Shown here one piece after another: positions 1 through 7,082 of a DNA stretch of 16,070 nucleotides. The notes under the pieces are model-generated. The model was not told the DNA's origin. It was given only the letters and a program-made list of their open reading frames with translations, and searched no databases. Position numbers and translations under genes: made by a program. Location: the NCBI GenBank assembly GCA_023135505.1, contig JAGLTA010000024.1:1-16070 (forward strand), written 5' to 3'. This DNA is from Candidatus Parcubacteria bacterium (GTDB taxonomy: Bacteria > Patescibacteriota > Patescibacteriia > JAACEG01). Within the stretch, counting starts at the first letter, position 1. Every line of letters begins with the position of its first letter.

Positions 1-69
1 TATAATAAATTATTTTTTAATTTTAGTCAATATACGCGTAAATTTACTAAAATTAACTAAAAAATCAAA

Positions 70-1440
70 TTAATAATCTCTAAGTTTCTGAATTCCTTCA
101 TGTTTTTGAATTTTTTCCAATGCCTTGGCTTCAATTTGGCGGATACGTTCGCGCGTAACATCAAATTCTCTGCCCACTTCTTCCAGAGTATGCGCAACGC
201 CGTCCTCTAAACCGAAACGCATTTCAAGAATTTTTTGCTCGCGCGGGCTGAGTTGAATTATAACTTCTTTTACATAATCTTTTAACAATTGCAAAGCAGC
301 GCTTCTATCAGGGGTAACATTTTTTACATCTTCTATAAAATCTTCCAAAGTTGAATCTTCCTCATCGTCCCCTACTGTCGTTTCCAAAGAAATAGTATCT
401 TGTGAAATTTTAATAATATGGCGGACTTTGTCAATTTCCTCGCCCATTTCGGCGGAAATTTCCTCAGGCAATGGCTCGCGCCCAAGATCTTGAATTAATT
501 GTCTTTGTATTTGCTGAAATTTATTAATAGTTTCAACCATATGAACCGGAATGCGGATAGTTCGCGATTGGTCTGCAAGGGCGCGGGTAATCGCCTGCCG
601 TATCCACCAAGTCGCGTAAGTTGAAAATTTATATCCTTTCCTATAATCAAATTTCTGAACCGCCCTGAACAGCCCGATATTTCCTTCTTGAATTAAATCA
701 AGCATTGACAGTTTTCGTCCGACAAATCTTTTCGCTATTGAAACAACTAATCTTAAATTTGATTCTAATAATTTTTTATACGCGGCGCTGTTGCCTTTTT
801 CTTTCTCTTTAGCTAAAGACACCTCTTCTTCTTGCTTTAAAAGAGGGATTTTGCCTATCTCGCGAAGATACATCTGTATTGAATCGCTAGAAATATTGCC
901 AAGGTCAAATCGCTCGCTGATACCGCCAGTCGCGCTCACTTTAGAAAAAACTTCTTCCTTTTCTTTTTCAGATAACAACATCCCCTTGCTGTCCGCTTCT
1001 ATAATCTGAAACCCGAATTCGTCCACCTGTTCTAAAAAATCTTCCACTAATTCCGTGTAATCCTCCATATAAGGAAAAAAGCGGAGAACCTCTTGCTCTG
1101 TTAAAAAACCGCGATTTCTGCCTTTTTTAATTAAGCCTGCTATTGCTTCCAGAGTCGGCGCGATAATTTTAATTTTTTCCGTTTTCTTGATTTTTCTTTT
1201 TGCCGCTGGTTTTTTTGCGATTTTCTTCCGCTCTATTTTTTTAACCGCTTTTTTCCGCTTAACTAAAACTTTCTTATTGTCAGCTTTTTTAATAATCTTT
1301 TTGGGTTTTGCCGCCTTTCTTGATTTTGCTATTTGAACTCGCTTTTTAACTTTCAAAATTTTTACCGCTCTTTTGTTCGCTAAATTTGCCTGATTTTTTT
1401 TTGCCTTTTTGGGCTTTAATTTTATTTTTGTTTTAAGCAT
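70..1440 (-). CDS. rpoD: Primary RNA polymerase sigma factor (sigma-70, RpoD/SigA)
   Basis: This is the housekeeping sigma factor that directs RNA polymerase to promoters. The 456 residues show, in order, a Lys/Arg-rich tail (about 1-92), a region 1.1-like segment (about 95-150, LEAIAGLIKKGRNRGFLTEQ onward), region 1.2 (about 186-205, SIQMYLREIGKIPLL), region 2 (about 225-290) with DLIQEGNIGL at 248-257 and the -10 recognition helix TYATWWIRQAITRAL at 274-288, region 3 (about 300-375), and region 4 (about 395-450) with the HTH TLEEVGREFDVTRERIRQIE. The start ATG is followed at once by the basic tail, and no Shine-Dalgarno is visible upstream. It lies 43 bases downstream of dnaG on the same strand, the classical dnaG-rpoD pairing, so co-transcription is likely. 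The extended basic tail replaces the acidic N-terminus usual in proteobacteria. Assignment is firm. Confidence 0.97.
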   Translation of the reverse strand: MLKTKIKLKPKKAKKNQANLANKRAVKILKVKKRVQIAKSRKAAKPKKIIKKADNKKVLVKRKKAVKKIERKKIAKKPAAKRKIKKTEKIKIIAPTLEAIAGLIKKGRNRGFLTEQEVLRFFPYMEDYTELVEDFLEQVDEFGFQIIEADSKGMLLSEKEKEEVFSKVSATGGISERFDLGNISSDSIQMYLREIGKIPLLKQEEEVSLAKEKEKGNSAAYKKLLESNLRLVVSIAKRFVGRKLSMLDLIQEGNIGLFRAVQKFDYRKGYKFSTYATWWIRQAITRALADQSRTIRIPVHMVETINKFQQIQRQLIQDLGREPLPEEISAEMGEEIDKVRHIIKISQDTISLETTVGDDEEDSTLEDFIEDVKNVTPDRSAALQLLKDYVKEVIIQLSPREQKILEMRFGLEDGVAHTLEEVGREFDVTRERIRQIEAKALEKIQKHEGIQKLRDY

Positions 1441-1483
1441 AATAAAATTTACTTTAATTAGAACTAATTTCGCAACAAATCTA

Positions 1484-3268
1484 TTATCCTCCTAACTTAA
1501 AGAACTCTTTGTTTAATTCTTCAAAACGCAATGATAGTTTATTTATTAAATCTTCATTATTATTTTTATCTGCTTCTTTTATCTTTTTTTCTATTTTTAC
1601 TTTCTGTTTTAGAATATAACTTTTTTTTAATTCACGCAAATTTTTTGCCGCCTGTTTTTCCGCCTGTTTTAAATTAAAATCTAAAAAATCCTTTTCCGCC
1701 AGCAATAAAAAACTTTGCGACAAATTAAAAAGCGCGCCATCTTCTTGTTTTAGAATATTAACAAATTCATCAGCTGAAAAATTTTGCTGCTCATCTTTAT
1801 AAAAATCAGATAAGCGCTGGCAAAAATCGGCTATTTTTTCGTCCGCCAAAATTTTTAAATCAAAATCAACTGCTGAAAAAATACCGGGAAATTTAAATAA
1901 AAGTGCTGCCATTTCTTCCGCGATTTGCAAATCCCTCCCTTTTTTTACCACTGTCTTTTTGCTTTCTGATTTTATTGCTTGCCGACGCGATTCATTTTTA
2001 CTGTCTTTCTTAATAGTTTCGCGTAAAATTTCTTCTTCAACTTCCACTATTTGAGACAGTTTTTTAAGATAGTAATTTTGTTCAACTAAATCAGGCATTT
2101 TTTTTATAATCGGCAAAAGCGACTTAACAATCTTTTTTTTGCCCGAAATATCTTCAATGGAAAAACTTTTCAATGCTTGTTGAAAATAATATTCCAAAAC
2201 TGGCTCTGCGTTTTTAATAGCATTTAACCAGTCTTGCGGGCTGTTTTTTATGCATTCATCTGGGTCTCCTCCTGATTGCAGCTGAATTACCTTAATGTTC
2301 ATCCCTAATGTAATAGCCAAATCAATCCCTTTTTTGACTGCATTCTGCCCAGCTAAATCAGAGTCAAACGCTAATAGCAGATTATCGCTGTATCTTTTTA
2401 AAATTCTAATCTGCGTTTCGGTCAGAGCCGTCCCGGAAGTGGCAACACTGTTTTTGTCGCCAGCGCTGTGCGCTGAAATCAGATCCATCTGCCCTTCAAC
2501 CAAGATCACGCTATTTTTTTGCCGAATTGAATTTTTCGCTTTGTCCAATCCGTATAAAATTTCGCTCTTATTGTAAATATCCGTCTGCGGGCTATTAATA
2601 TATTTTGCGCTATCGCTTTTGTCTAATGCGCGCGCGCTAAATCCGACTGTCTGTCCGTGCAGATTATTTATCGGAAACATCAAGCGGTTGCGAAAGCGGT
2701 CATAGCAGCGTCCGCCGCCGTCTTTTTTAACTATCAGTCCGCTTGCTAAAATCTCATCTTGCTTATATCCTTTGCTCTCTAAAAAACTCGTAGTTTTATC
2801 CCAAGAATTCGGCGCGTATCCTAATTCAAATTCGCTTATTGGCTGTTCACTCACTTTTCTTTCCCGCAGATAAGCGCGGCACGATTCCGCCGCCGGCGAT
2901 TTTTTCAAAAGATAAGCATAAAACTTTTTTGCTAATTCATTGATATCCAGCAGCCTATTTTTGCGGTTAAGAATTTTCGGATCTTGCGGCTTTAATTGCA
3001 CGCCTGCCTTTTTCGCCAAAAGTTTCAGCGCTTCTATAAACTCAATCCCTTCCATTTTCATTACAAAAGTAAAGATGTCGCCGCCTTCCGAGCACCCGAA
3101 GCAATGCCACGACTGCCTTTCAGGGCTTACCATAAAAGAAGGCGTTTTTTCCTGATGAAAAGGGCAAAGCGCCTTAAAATTTTTTCCTGCCGGAGTTAAT
3201 TTAATATATTCCTGAAGCACATCAATAACATCTAATTTTGATTTTATCTCTTCTGTATGCGAAAGCAT
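1484..3268 (-). CDS. dnaG: DNA primase DnaG
   Basis: DnaG synthesises the RNA primers for DNA replication. The 594-residue product has the CHC2-type zinc-binding domain at the N-terminus (C35, H38, C56, C59 in CPFH...CFGC), a catalytic core, and a Toprim domain carrying the metal-binding acidic residues in VEGQMD (E258, D262) and FDSDLAG (D302, D304). The C-terminal part (about 440-594) is Lys-rich and helical, as expected for the helicase-interacting domain, which is poorly conserved between phyla. The opening MLSHTEEIKSKLDVIDVL matches the usual DnaG start and supports ATG 3268. The length is normal. It lies between the recombinase gene (33 bases upstream) and rpoD (43 bases downstream), all on one strand. 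No separate promoter was recognised in the 33-base gap, so it may depend partly on the recombinase promoter. Confidence 0.97.
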   Translation of the reverse strand: MLSHTEEIKSKLDVIDVLQEYIKLTPAGKNFKALCPFHQEKTPSFMVSPERQSWHCFGCSEGGDIFTFVMKMEGIEFIEALKLLAKKAGVQLKPQDPKILNRKNRLLDINELAKKFYAYLLKKSPAAESCRAYLRERKVSEQPISEFELGYAPNSWDKTTSFLESKGYKQDEILASGLIVKKDGGGRCYDRFRNRLMFPINNLHGQTVGFSARALDKSDSAKYINSPQTDIYNKSEILYGLDKAKNSIRQKNSVILVEGQMDLISAHSAGDKNSVATSGTALTETQIRILKRYSDNLLLAFDSDLAGQNAVKKGIDLAITLGMNIKVIQLQSGGDPDECIKNSPQDWLNAIKNAEPVLEYYFQQALKSFSIEDISGKKKIVKSLLPIIKKMPDLVEQNYYLKKLSQIVEVEEEILRETIKKDSKNESRRQAIKSESKKTVVKKGRDLQIAEEMAALLFKFPGIFSAVDFDLKILADEKIADFCQRLSDFYKDEQQNFSADEFVNILKQEDGALFNLSQSFLLLAEKDFLDFNLKQAEKQAAKNLRELKKSYILKQKVKIEKKIKEADKNNNEDLINKLSLRFEELNKEFFKLGG

Positions 3269-3301
3269 AAAATTATTAAGTGGGTCTAAAATTTAAAAAA
3301 T

Positions 3302-4162
3302 TTAATCTAACGGGCTTTTAATTTCCTTTAATTTATTATTGGCTACTTTAGTGTAAATTTGCGTGGTTTCCAGTCTGGCGTGTCCCAATAATTCCTGTAT
3401 ACATCTTATACTAATTCCCGATTCAAGTAAATGAGTTGCAAAACTATGCCTTAGCGAGTGGCAGGTAGCAGATTTTTTGACTCCTGAATTTTTCAGCGCG
3501 TTTTCAAATATTTTCTGTATTGTTCTTTCGGATAACTTTCCGCCCCTGGCGCTTTCAAAGATATAATTACCCGCTTTTTTATTTTTTATATATTTTTCTA
3601 AAACCACAGCAATTTTTTCAGATAAAATTGTAATTCTATCTTTAGCGCCTTTGCTCTGCTTTACTTTTAATATTTTATTTTCAAAATCTAAATCTCCCTG
3701 CTTTACATTAATAATTTCCGACACTCTAAGACCGGAAGAATAGATTAATCCTAATATTAACTTATGTTTCGCATTTTTAATAACAGAAAATATTTTGCCA
3801 ATTTCTTCCTTATTTAAAACTTCCGGCAATTTTTGCGCTTTTTTAGTCCTAAAAATCTCTTTATTAACAAAAAATTTTCTCTTCAATATTTGCGCGTAAT
3901 AAAATTTTATGGCGTTGATTGCGACATTTAAGGTAGCGTTGGCTAACTTTTTATTTTTTAAATAAAACAGATATTCTTTTATATCATCGCTATTTATATT
4001 TTTAGGACTTTTATTATTGAATTTTAATAATTCTTTGTTATAATGCAAATAAGACTTAACTGTCTTTCGGCTAAATCCTCTAATTTTTAACTCCCTTTCA
4101 AGATTATATATCGGATCCCGCTCTATTCTAGTTGTTTTTTTATTATTAGTTTGTGTATTCAT
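3302..4162 (-). CDS. Tyrosine recombinase, Xer/integron-integrase-like
   Basis: The 286-residue protein is a complete tyrosine site-specific recombinase. An N-terminal SAM-like core-binding domain (about 17-95) precedes the catalytic domain with R146 (SSGLRVSE), K171 (SKGAKDR), H235 and R238 (CHSLRHSFATHLLESG), H261 (LLGHA) and the nucleophile Y270 (TTQIYTKV). It ends in KSPLD, an ending also found in integron integrases and in some Xer proteins. The extra segment that integron integrases carry between the Lys motif and the HSLRH box is absent: that stretch is short (about 175-230). By sequence it is therefore Xer-type rather than classical IntI. It is transcribed away from an attI-like core and an attC-like palindrome, exactly as intI is in integrons, and from its own consensus promoter. 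The alternative is a housekeeping XerC/D or XerA-like resolvase that happens to lie here. Family assignment is firm; the role as cassette integrase is inferred. Confidence 0.93.
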   Translation of the reverse strand: MNTQTNNKKTTRIERDPIYNLERELKIRGFSRKTVKSYLHYNKELLKFNNKSPKNINSDDIKEYLFYLKNKKLANATLNVAINAIKFYYAQILKRKFFVNKEIFRTKKAQKLPEVLNKEEIGKIFSVIKNAKHKLILGLIYSSGLRVSEIINVKQGDLDFENKILKVKQSKGAKDRITILSEKIAVVLEKYIKNKKAGNYIFESARGGKLSERTIQKIFENALKNSGVKKSATCHSLRHSFATHLLESGISIRCIQELLGHARLETTQIYTKVANNKLKEIKSPLD

Positions 4163-4184
4163 AATCCTTATTGATTACACATTT

Positions 4185-4213
4185 ATTATAAATAATTATT
4201 TATTTCAAGTCAA
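4185..4213 (-). promoter_or_regulatory. Consensus sigma-70 promoter of the recombinase gene
   Basis: Read on the minus strand this is TTGACT (4213-4208), a 17-base spacer, then TATAAT (4190-4185). That is one mismatch from the full sigma-70 consensus with ideal spacing. Transcription would start near 4178, giving a leader of about 16 bases before ATG 4162. A short AAGGA lies only two bases from the ATG. No other strong promoter is obvious before dnaG and rpoD, so transcripts could read into them. Confidence 0.75.
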
Positions 4214-4232
4214 ATAATTAACTAATTCAGAT

Positions 4233-4246
4233 ATAACTTGTTAGGC
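4233..4246 (+). other. attI-like recombination core
   Basis: The sequence TATAAC-TT-GTTAGGC contains the heptamer GTTAGGC (4240-4246), which fits the integron core site GTTRRRY. It is preceded by an inverted partner TAAC two bases away, resembling the paired integrase-binding boxes of an attI simple site. It lies 78 bases upstream of the recombinase start, beyond its promoter, where attI sits in integrons. The same heptamer closes the attC-like palindrome at 4823-4829, and the following bases are also alike (AAAATTAATA here, GAAATTAACA there). Function is inferred from position and core sequence. Confidence 0.55.
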
Positions 4247-4278
4247 AAAATTAATAATTTATTTGCAATAATTTTCTC

Positions 4279-4635
4279 ATGAACAAAAATCTCAAAAAGA
4301 ATCTTAAGCGTATTTTTCTGGCTCAACTCGTAGCCATGTTGTTGCCAATCGTTTTTTTCATAATCATGGGGATACTTTATTACTCTGGCAAAATAATCAT
4401 TATGTATTTTTTCCTTTTGATTTTAATAGTATTCCTTTTTATCTTAAGCATTTTAATCATGACTGGTAAATATCAAACTGTTCTCAATTCTTTCTGGAAA
4501 GACGTCTTAATCTTTGGATTTTTCGAAAGAAAATATCACAAAATATGGGGTTTCTTTTTGCTTATCATGAGTGCGTTATTTTTAATAACAATTGTAAAAA
4601 TGGGTTTTGATATTTTAATGGACTTAAACAGTTAA
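4279..4635 (+). CDS. Small integral membrane protein, putative cassette gene
   Basis: I do not recognise this 118-residue protein. It has a short basic N-terminus (MNKNLKKNLKR), then three likely membrane segments at about 12-35, 39-62 and 88-110. The loop between the second and third contains FWKDVLIFGFFERKYHKIWG, with several aromatic and charged residues. There is no signal peptidase site, metal motif or known catalytic signature. The ATG is the only reasonable start, and no Shine-Dalgarno precedes it (upstream TGCAATAATTTTCTC). It lies between an attI-like core and an attC-like palindrome in the same orientation, which is why I read it as a cassette gene. Small hydrophobic proteins of unknown function are common cassette cargo. 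The ORF is likely real given length and membrane pattern; function is unknown. Confidence 0.7.
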   Translation: MNKNLKKNLKRIFLAQLVAMLLPIVFFIIMGILYYSGKIIIMYFFLLILIVFLFILSILIMTGKYQTVLNSFWKDVLIFGFFERKYHKIWGFFLLIMSALFLITIVKMGFDILMDLNS

Positions 4636-4679
4636 AAATAATTGCAAACAAATTATTAACTCAAGGGGGGCGCTGCGCT

Positions 4680-4726
4680 TTCATTTTGGCTTTTATTTGA
4701 TAAAATAATAATGAGGCCAAAATGAA
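4680..4726. repeat. 11-bp inverted repeat just before the attC-like site
   Basis: TTCATTTTGGC (4680-4690) and GCCAAAATGAA (4716-4726) are perfect reverse complements separated by a 25-base A/T-rich loop. It lies between the small membrane-protein gene and the attC-like palindrome. There is no T-run after the second arm, so it is not a standard intrinsic terminator. It could protect the mRNA 3' end or be part of an extended recombination structure. Confidence 0.6.
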
Positions 4727-4730
4727 CCCT

Positions 4731-4830
4731 CGCCTAACAAGTGATAACCGAAAAATGCCTCAGCTCGGCATTTTCCCAAATCCCAATTCGCTTCGCTACT
4801 TGGGACTTCGGTTATCACAAACGTTAGGCG
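4731..4830 (+). other. attC-like recombination site (imperfect palindrome)
   Basis: Outer arms CGCCTAAC (4731-4738) and GTTAGGCG (4823-4830) are perfectly complementary and contain the R''/R' heptamers RYYYAAC and GTTRRRY. Unequal unpaired spacers follow (AA against AAAC). Inner arms are GTGATAACCGAA (4741-4752) and TTCGGTTATCAC (4807-4818), 12 of 12 paired. The tip holds two further hairpins: AAAATGCC/GGCATTTT (4752-4759/4767-4774) and TCCCAA/TTGGGA (4781-4786/4800-4805). The 100-base length is within the known attC range. The block is clearly richer in G/C than its surroundings. It differs from classical attC sites in lacking an obvious extrahelical base in the L arms. Confidence 0.7.
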
Positions 4831-4887
4831 AAATTAACATCACGGCTTTAAACACAAACCAATCTTAATTTAATAACTCGCGCCAAT

Positions 4888-5532
4888 ATGAAACTATTCC
4901 AAAAAAATGAGCCACTTAGCGCGATAACACATCTGATAGCAATGCTTCTTTCTATCGCGGGCTTAGTTATAATGATAATTTTTGCCGCTAATAACGGAAG
5001 TGCCGCCCATGTAATCGGCTTTACAATTTTTGGAGCGAGCCTCATTTTACTTTACAGCTCAAGTTGCCTGTATCATTTTTTACCGCGAGGAACTAAAATT
5101 AAAAACGTATTTAAACGGCTTGATCACGCGATGATCTTTGTCCTTATTGCTGGCACATATACACCAATTTGCCTTACTTTTCCAAAAAGAGGATTGGGAT
5201 GGAGCCTCTTCGGCGTTATCTGGGGATTAGCAATGGCTGGCATAGCATTGAAAATAGTTAATATTAAAATGAAAAGATGGATGCCTTCTATTATCTATCT
5301 TATTATGGGCTGGATTGCTATCTATCCAATGGCGCAATGGCTCGCGGTAAACGCATTTAACTGGCTGCTTATTGGGGGAATATTATATACTGCCGGATGC
5401 CTCTTCTATGCTTTAGATAAATTTGTTCGCCGCACAAAATGGATAGGCATGCATGAAATATTCCATATTTTTGTTATGGCGGGAAGTTTCAGCCATTTTT
5501 GGCTGATGCTTAAGTATATTTTGCATTCTTAA
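4888..5532 (+). CDS. Hemolysin III / YqfA family membrane protein (PAQR-like)
   Basis: This 214-residue multi-pass protein (about seven membrane segments) carries the family signature: PLSAITHLIAM near the N-terminus (S11, H15), SSSCLYHFLP (about 57-66), KRLDHAMIF (D79, H80), AGTYTP (88-93) and GMHEIFH (H189, H193). These Ser/His/Asp/His residues correspond to the metal site of PAQR-type receptors and hydrolases. Bacterial members were named for hemolytic activity in Bacillus; their cellular role is poorly defined, with membrane lipid homeostasis suggested. The ATG is 57 bases after the attC-like palindrome, and no Shine-Dalgarno is seen. Its 3' end overlaps the convergent gene by 23 bases, leaving no room for an attC. 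It may be the resident gene beyond the insertion point, or a former cassette that lost its site. Family assignment is strong. Confidence 0.92.
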   Translation: MKLFQKNEPLSAITHLIAMLLSIAGLVIMIIFAANNGSAAHVIGFTIFGASLILLYSSSCLYHFLPRGTKIKNVFKRLDHAMIFVLIAGTYTPICLTFPKRGLGWSLFGVIWGLAMAGIALKIVNIKMKRWMPSIIYLIMGWIAIYPMAQWLAVNAFNWLLIGGILYTAGCLFYALDKFVRRTKWIGMHEIFHIFVMAGSFSHFWLMLKYILHS

Positions 5533-7012
5533 AATTATCAACTATGGCAGCGATTAGTATAATATACGCTATTCCTAAAGGGTGGTTTAAGTATGGTGTG
5601 AAAAAATGAACGATTGCCAGCGCTGTTAATGCCAATAAACCGCCGAAGGTATAATCGTTGTTTCTGTTTTTCCATCCCAATTTAAATATTTTAAATATCA
5701 GATACAGATAAACTAAAACTCCGAATATTCCCATTTTCAGCCAAAAATCAAAATACCCCCATTCAAAAGCGTAAGTCGTATAAAATCCGTCTGGATTATT
5801 TTCCAGCGCTCGCGGATCTTCGGTTTTATAAGTGACTGTTGCGCCAAATCCTGATCCTAAAATCGGTCGTTCTTTTATTCTATTCCATAAAGGCTTTAAC
5901 AGATTCCAGCGGCTTCCGACAGCCGCGTCTCCTGAAATTTCCAATCCTCTTTTTTCAATCATTGAAGACAAGGAGACAGACTGGCTTTCGATCGGCAAAG
6001 GAAATTTTACAATTCCGGCAAATAAAAAAAAACTTGCGATAAAAACTGAAAATATCAATAAAATATTTACAAACAACTGTTTTATATTTTTTTTAAAAAA
6101 CAGAATTAGGCAATAGTAAAATAAAATTACAGCGCCTGCAAGCCAAAAACTTCTTGAAAAACTTATCACAACAACGGATAATAAGCTGCTGATAAACAGC
6201 AATAAAATCGCGCTGTCTTTTTTAAATAGTCTTTCCCTGTGCTGAACAAATTTTGTGTTCAACAGAGGAAGCAGAATAAAAAAACCTAGAAGCGCGTAAA
6301 TATGGGATTGAAAAAAAATGCGGTAAAATCCGCCGCCCATATCCGTAATCTCCCCCACCCCGGTTGTTCTTATCCATTTGTACAGCGATGGCATCGCGCT
6401 GATAAAATGATGTGAAAAAACAAAAAGTAGAAAATAAGTCTTTAAAACCAATCCTGTTAAAGCCGCTAAAACTGCAGCAAGCAGATTTTTAAAATTCTCT
6501 TTTTTAACAACTTGAAAAAAAGGGAAAATCAAGCAGAAAAAAAGCCAATTATTAAAATCAAAAAACAGATTTGAAAAAGAATTTCCGCGCAATACTCCTG
6601 AAACAGCGCCGTAAATTATAAACGCGAATAACAGAATAAAAGGGCGCGCTAATCTTGAATTAAAAAAATCAATTCTAATTTTTTTAGTTTTAATAAATTC
6701 ATATAAAATTTTCCCAGCCCATGCCGCAATAACAGCCGCAAACAGCCCTATTCTAATTGACAAAGAGAAAGATCCGAGATCAAAACTGAATAAATATCCT
6801 TTGCTTCCGATAATTAGCTCCGCAATGATCGCGCATACCCCGTATTCCAATTTTCGCAAAGACAGAATTAAAACTGATGCTAAAATAATAATAAAAAAAA
6901 ACTTATTTAAAAACGGGTACAAAAACGCAAAAAAGCTGAAAAATTCCGTTGCGATAATAAACAATAAAATAAATTTAAAATATTTTATATTAATTCTTTT
7001 AATAAAATCCAT
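5510..7012 (-). CDS. O-antigen ligase / polymerase-like membrane protein (Wzy_C type)
   Basis: The 500-residue product is predicted to have about 11-12 membrane helices and resembles the O-antigen ligase/Wzy family, which transfers or polymerises lipid-linked glycans on the outer side of the membrane. Supporting features are the central SFSRSFWLAGAVILF segment (an Arg-containing helix start typical of the Wzy_C domain), the large extracytoplasmic loop holding SRWNLLKPLWNRIKERPILG and GSGFGA, and the aromatic stretch with EWGYFDFWLKMGIFG before the last helices. It is alone in its transcript, with its own strong promoter. It converges on, and overlaps by 23 bases, the hemolysin III gene. No glycosyltransferases are nearby, so the glycan substrate cannot be guessed. 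Start ATG 7012 follows an A/T-rich leader of about 27 bases. Confidence 0.85.
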   Translation of the reverse strand: MDFIKRINIKYFKFILLFIIATEFFSFFAFLYPFLNKFFFIIILASVLILSLRKLEYGVCAIIAELIIGSKGYLFSFDLGSFSLSIRIGLFAAVIAAWAGKILYEFIKTKKIRIDFFNSRLARPFILLFAFIIYGAVSGVLRGNSFSNLFFDFNNWLFFCLIFPFFQVVKKENFKNLLAAVLAALTGLVLKTYFLLFVFSHHFISAMPSLYKWIRTTGVGEITDMGGGFYRIFFQSHIYALLGFFILLPLLNTKFVQHRERLFKKDSAILLLFISSLLSVVVISFSRSFWLAGAVILFYYCLILFFKKNIKQLFVNILLIFSVFIASFFLFAGIVKFPLPIESQSVSLSSMIEKRGLEISGDAAVGSRWNLLKPLWNRIKERPILGSGFGATVTYKTEDPRALENNPDGFYTTYAFEWGYFDFWLKMGIFGVLVYLYLIFKIFKLGWKNRNNDYTFGGLLALTALAIVHFFTPYLNHPLGIAYIILIAAIVDNFKNAKYT

Positions 7013-7045
7013 AATTATAACTTTAAAATAAATATCGTTGGATTG

Positions 7046-7073
7046 ATTATACCAAAACGCAAATCGGTGTCAA
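7046..7073 (-). promoter_or_regulatory. Strong promoter of the O-antigen ligase-like gene
   Basis: On the minus strand: TTGACA (7073-7068), 16-base spacer, TATAAT (7051-7046), with an extended -10 (TGGTATAAT). Both hexamers match the consensus exactly. Transcription would start near 7039. The -35 box is back to back with a plus-strand -35 box. Confidence 0.75.
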
Positions 7074-7082
7074 TTTACACTA

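Larger units (their letters stand above)
4241..4823 (+). mobile_element. Putative integron-type gene cassette (one gene plus attC)
   Basis: If recombination cuts G^TTAGGC as in integrons, the 583 bases between the two GTTAGGC cores form a discrete cassette: one small forward-strand ORF followed by an attC-like palindrome. The gene runs away from the recombinase, starts 32 bases after the first core, and has no convincing promoter of its own, all typical of cassettes. Only one cassette with a recognisable attC is seen. The next gene (4888-5532) has no second attC after it. Confidence 0.55.

Noticed and set aside
19..54. 9-bp inverted repeat (AATTTTAGT/ACTAAAATT) after rpoD as a terminator
   Set aside because: The stem is almost all A/T, the loop is 18 bases, and no T-run follows on the minus strand; it is easily explained by A/T-rich chance.
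3302..4162. Calling the recombinase a classical IntI
   Set aside because: The IntI-specific extra segment before the HSLRH box is missing; only context and the SPLD ending point to integrons.
4238..4278. A cassette promoter (Pc) on the plus strand before the small membrane-protein gene
   Set aside because: TTGTTA at 4238 has no acceptable -10 at 16-18 bases; nothing better was found upstream.
5520..5580. A second attC after the hemolysin III gene
   Set aside because: No GTTRRRY/RYYYAAC pair or palindrome is present, and the region codes for the convergent gene's C-terminus.
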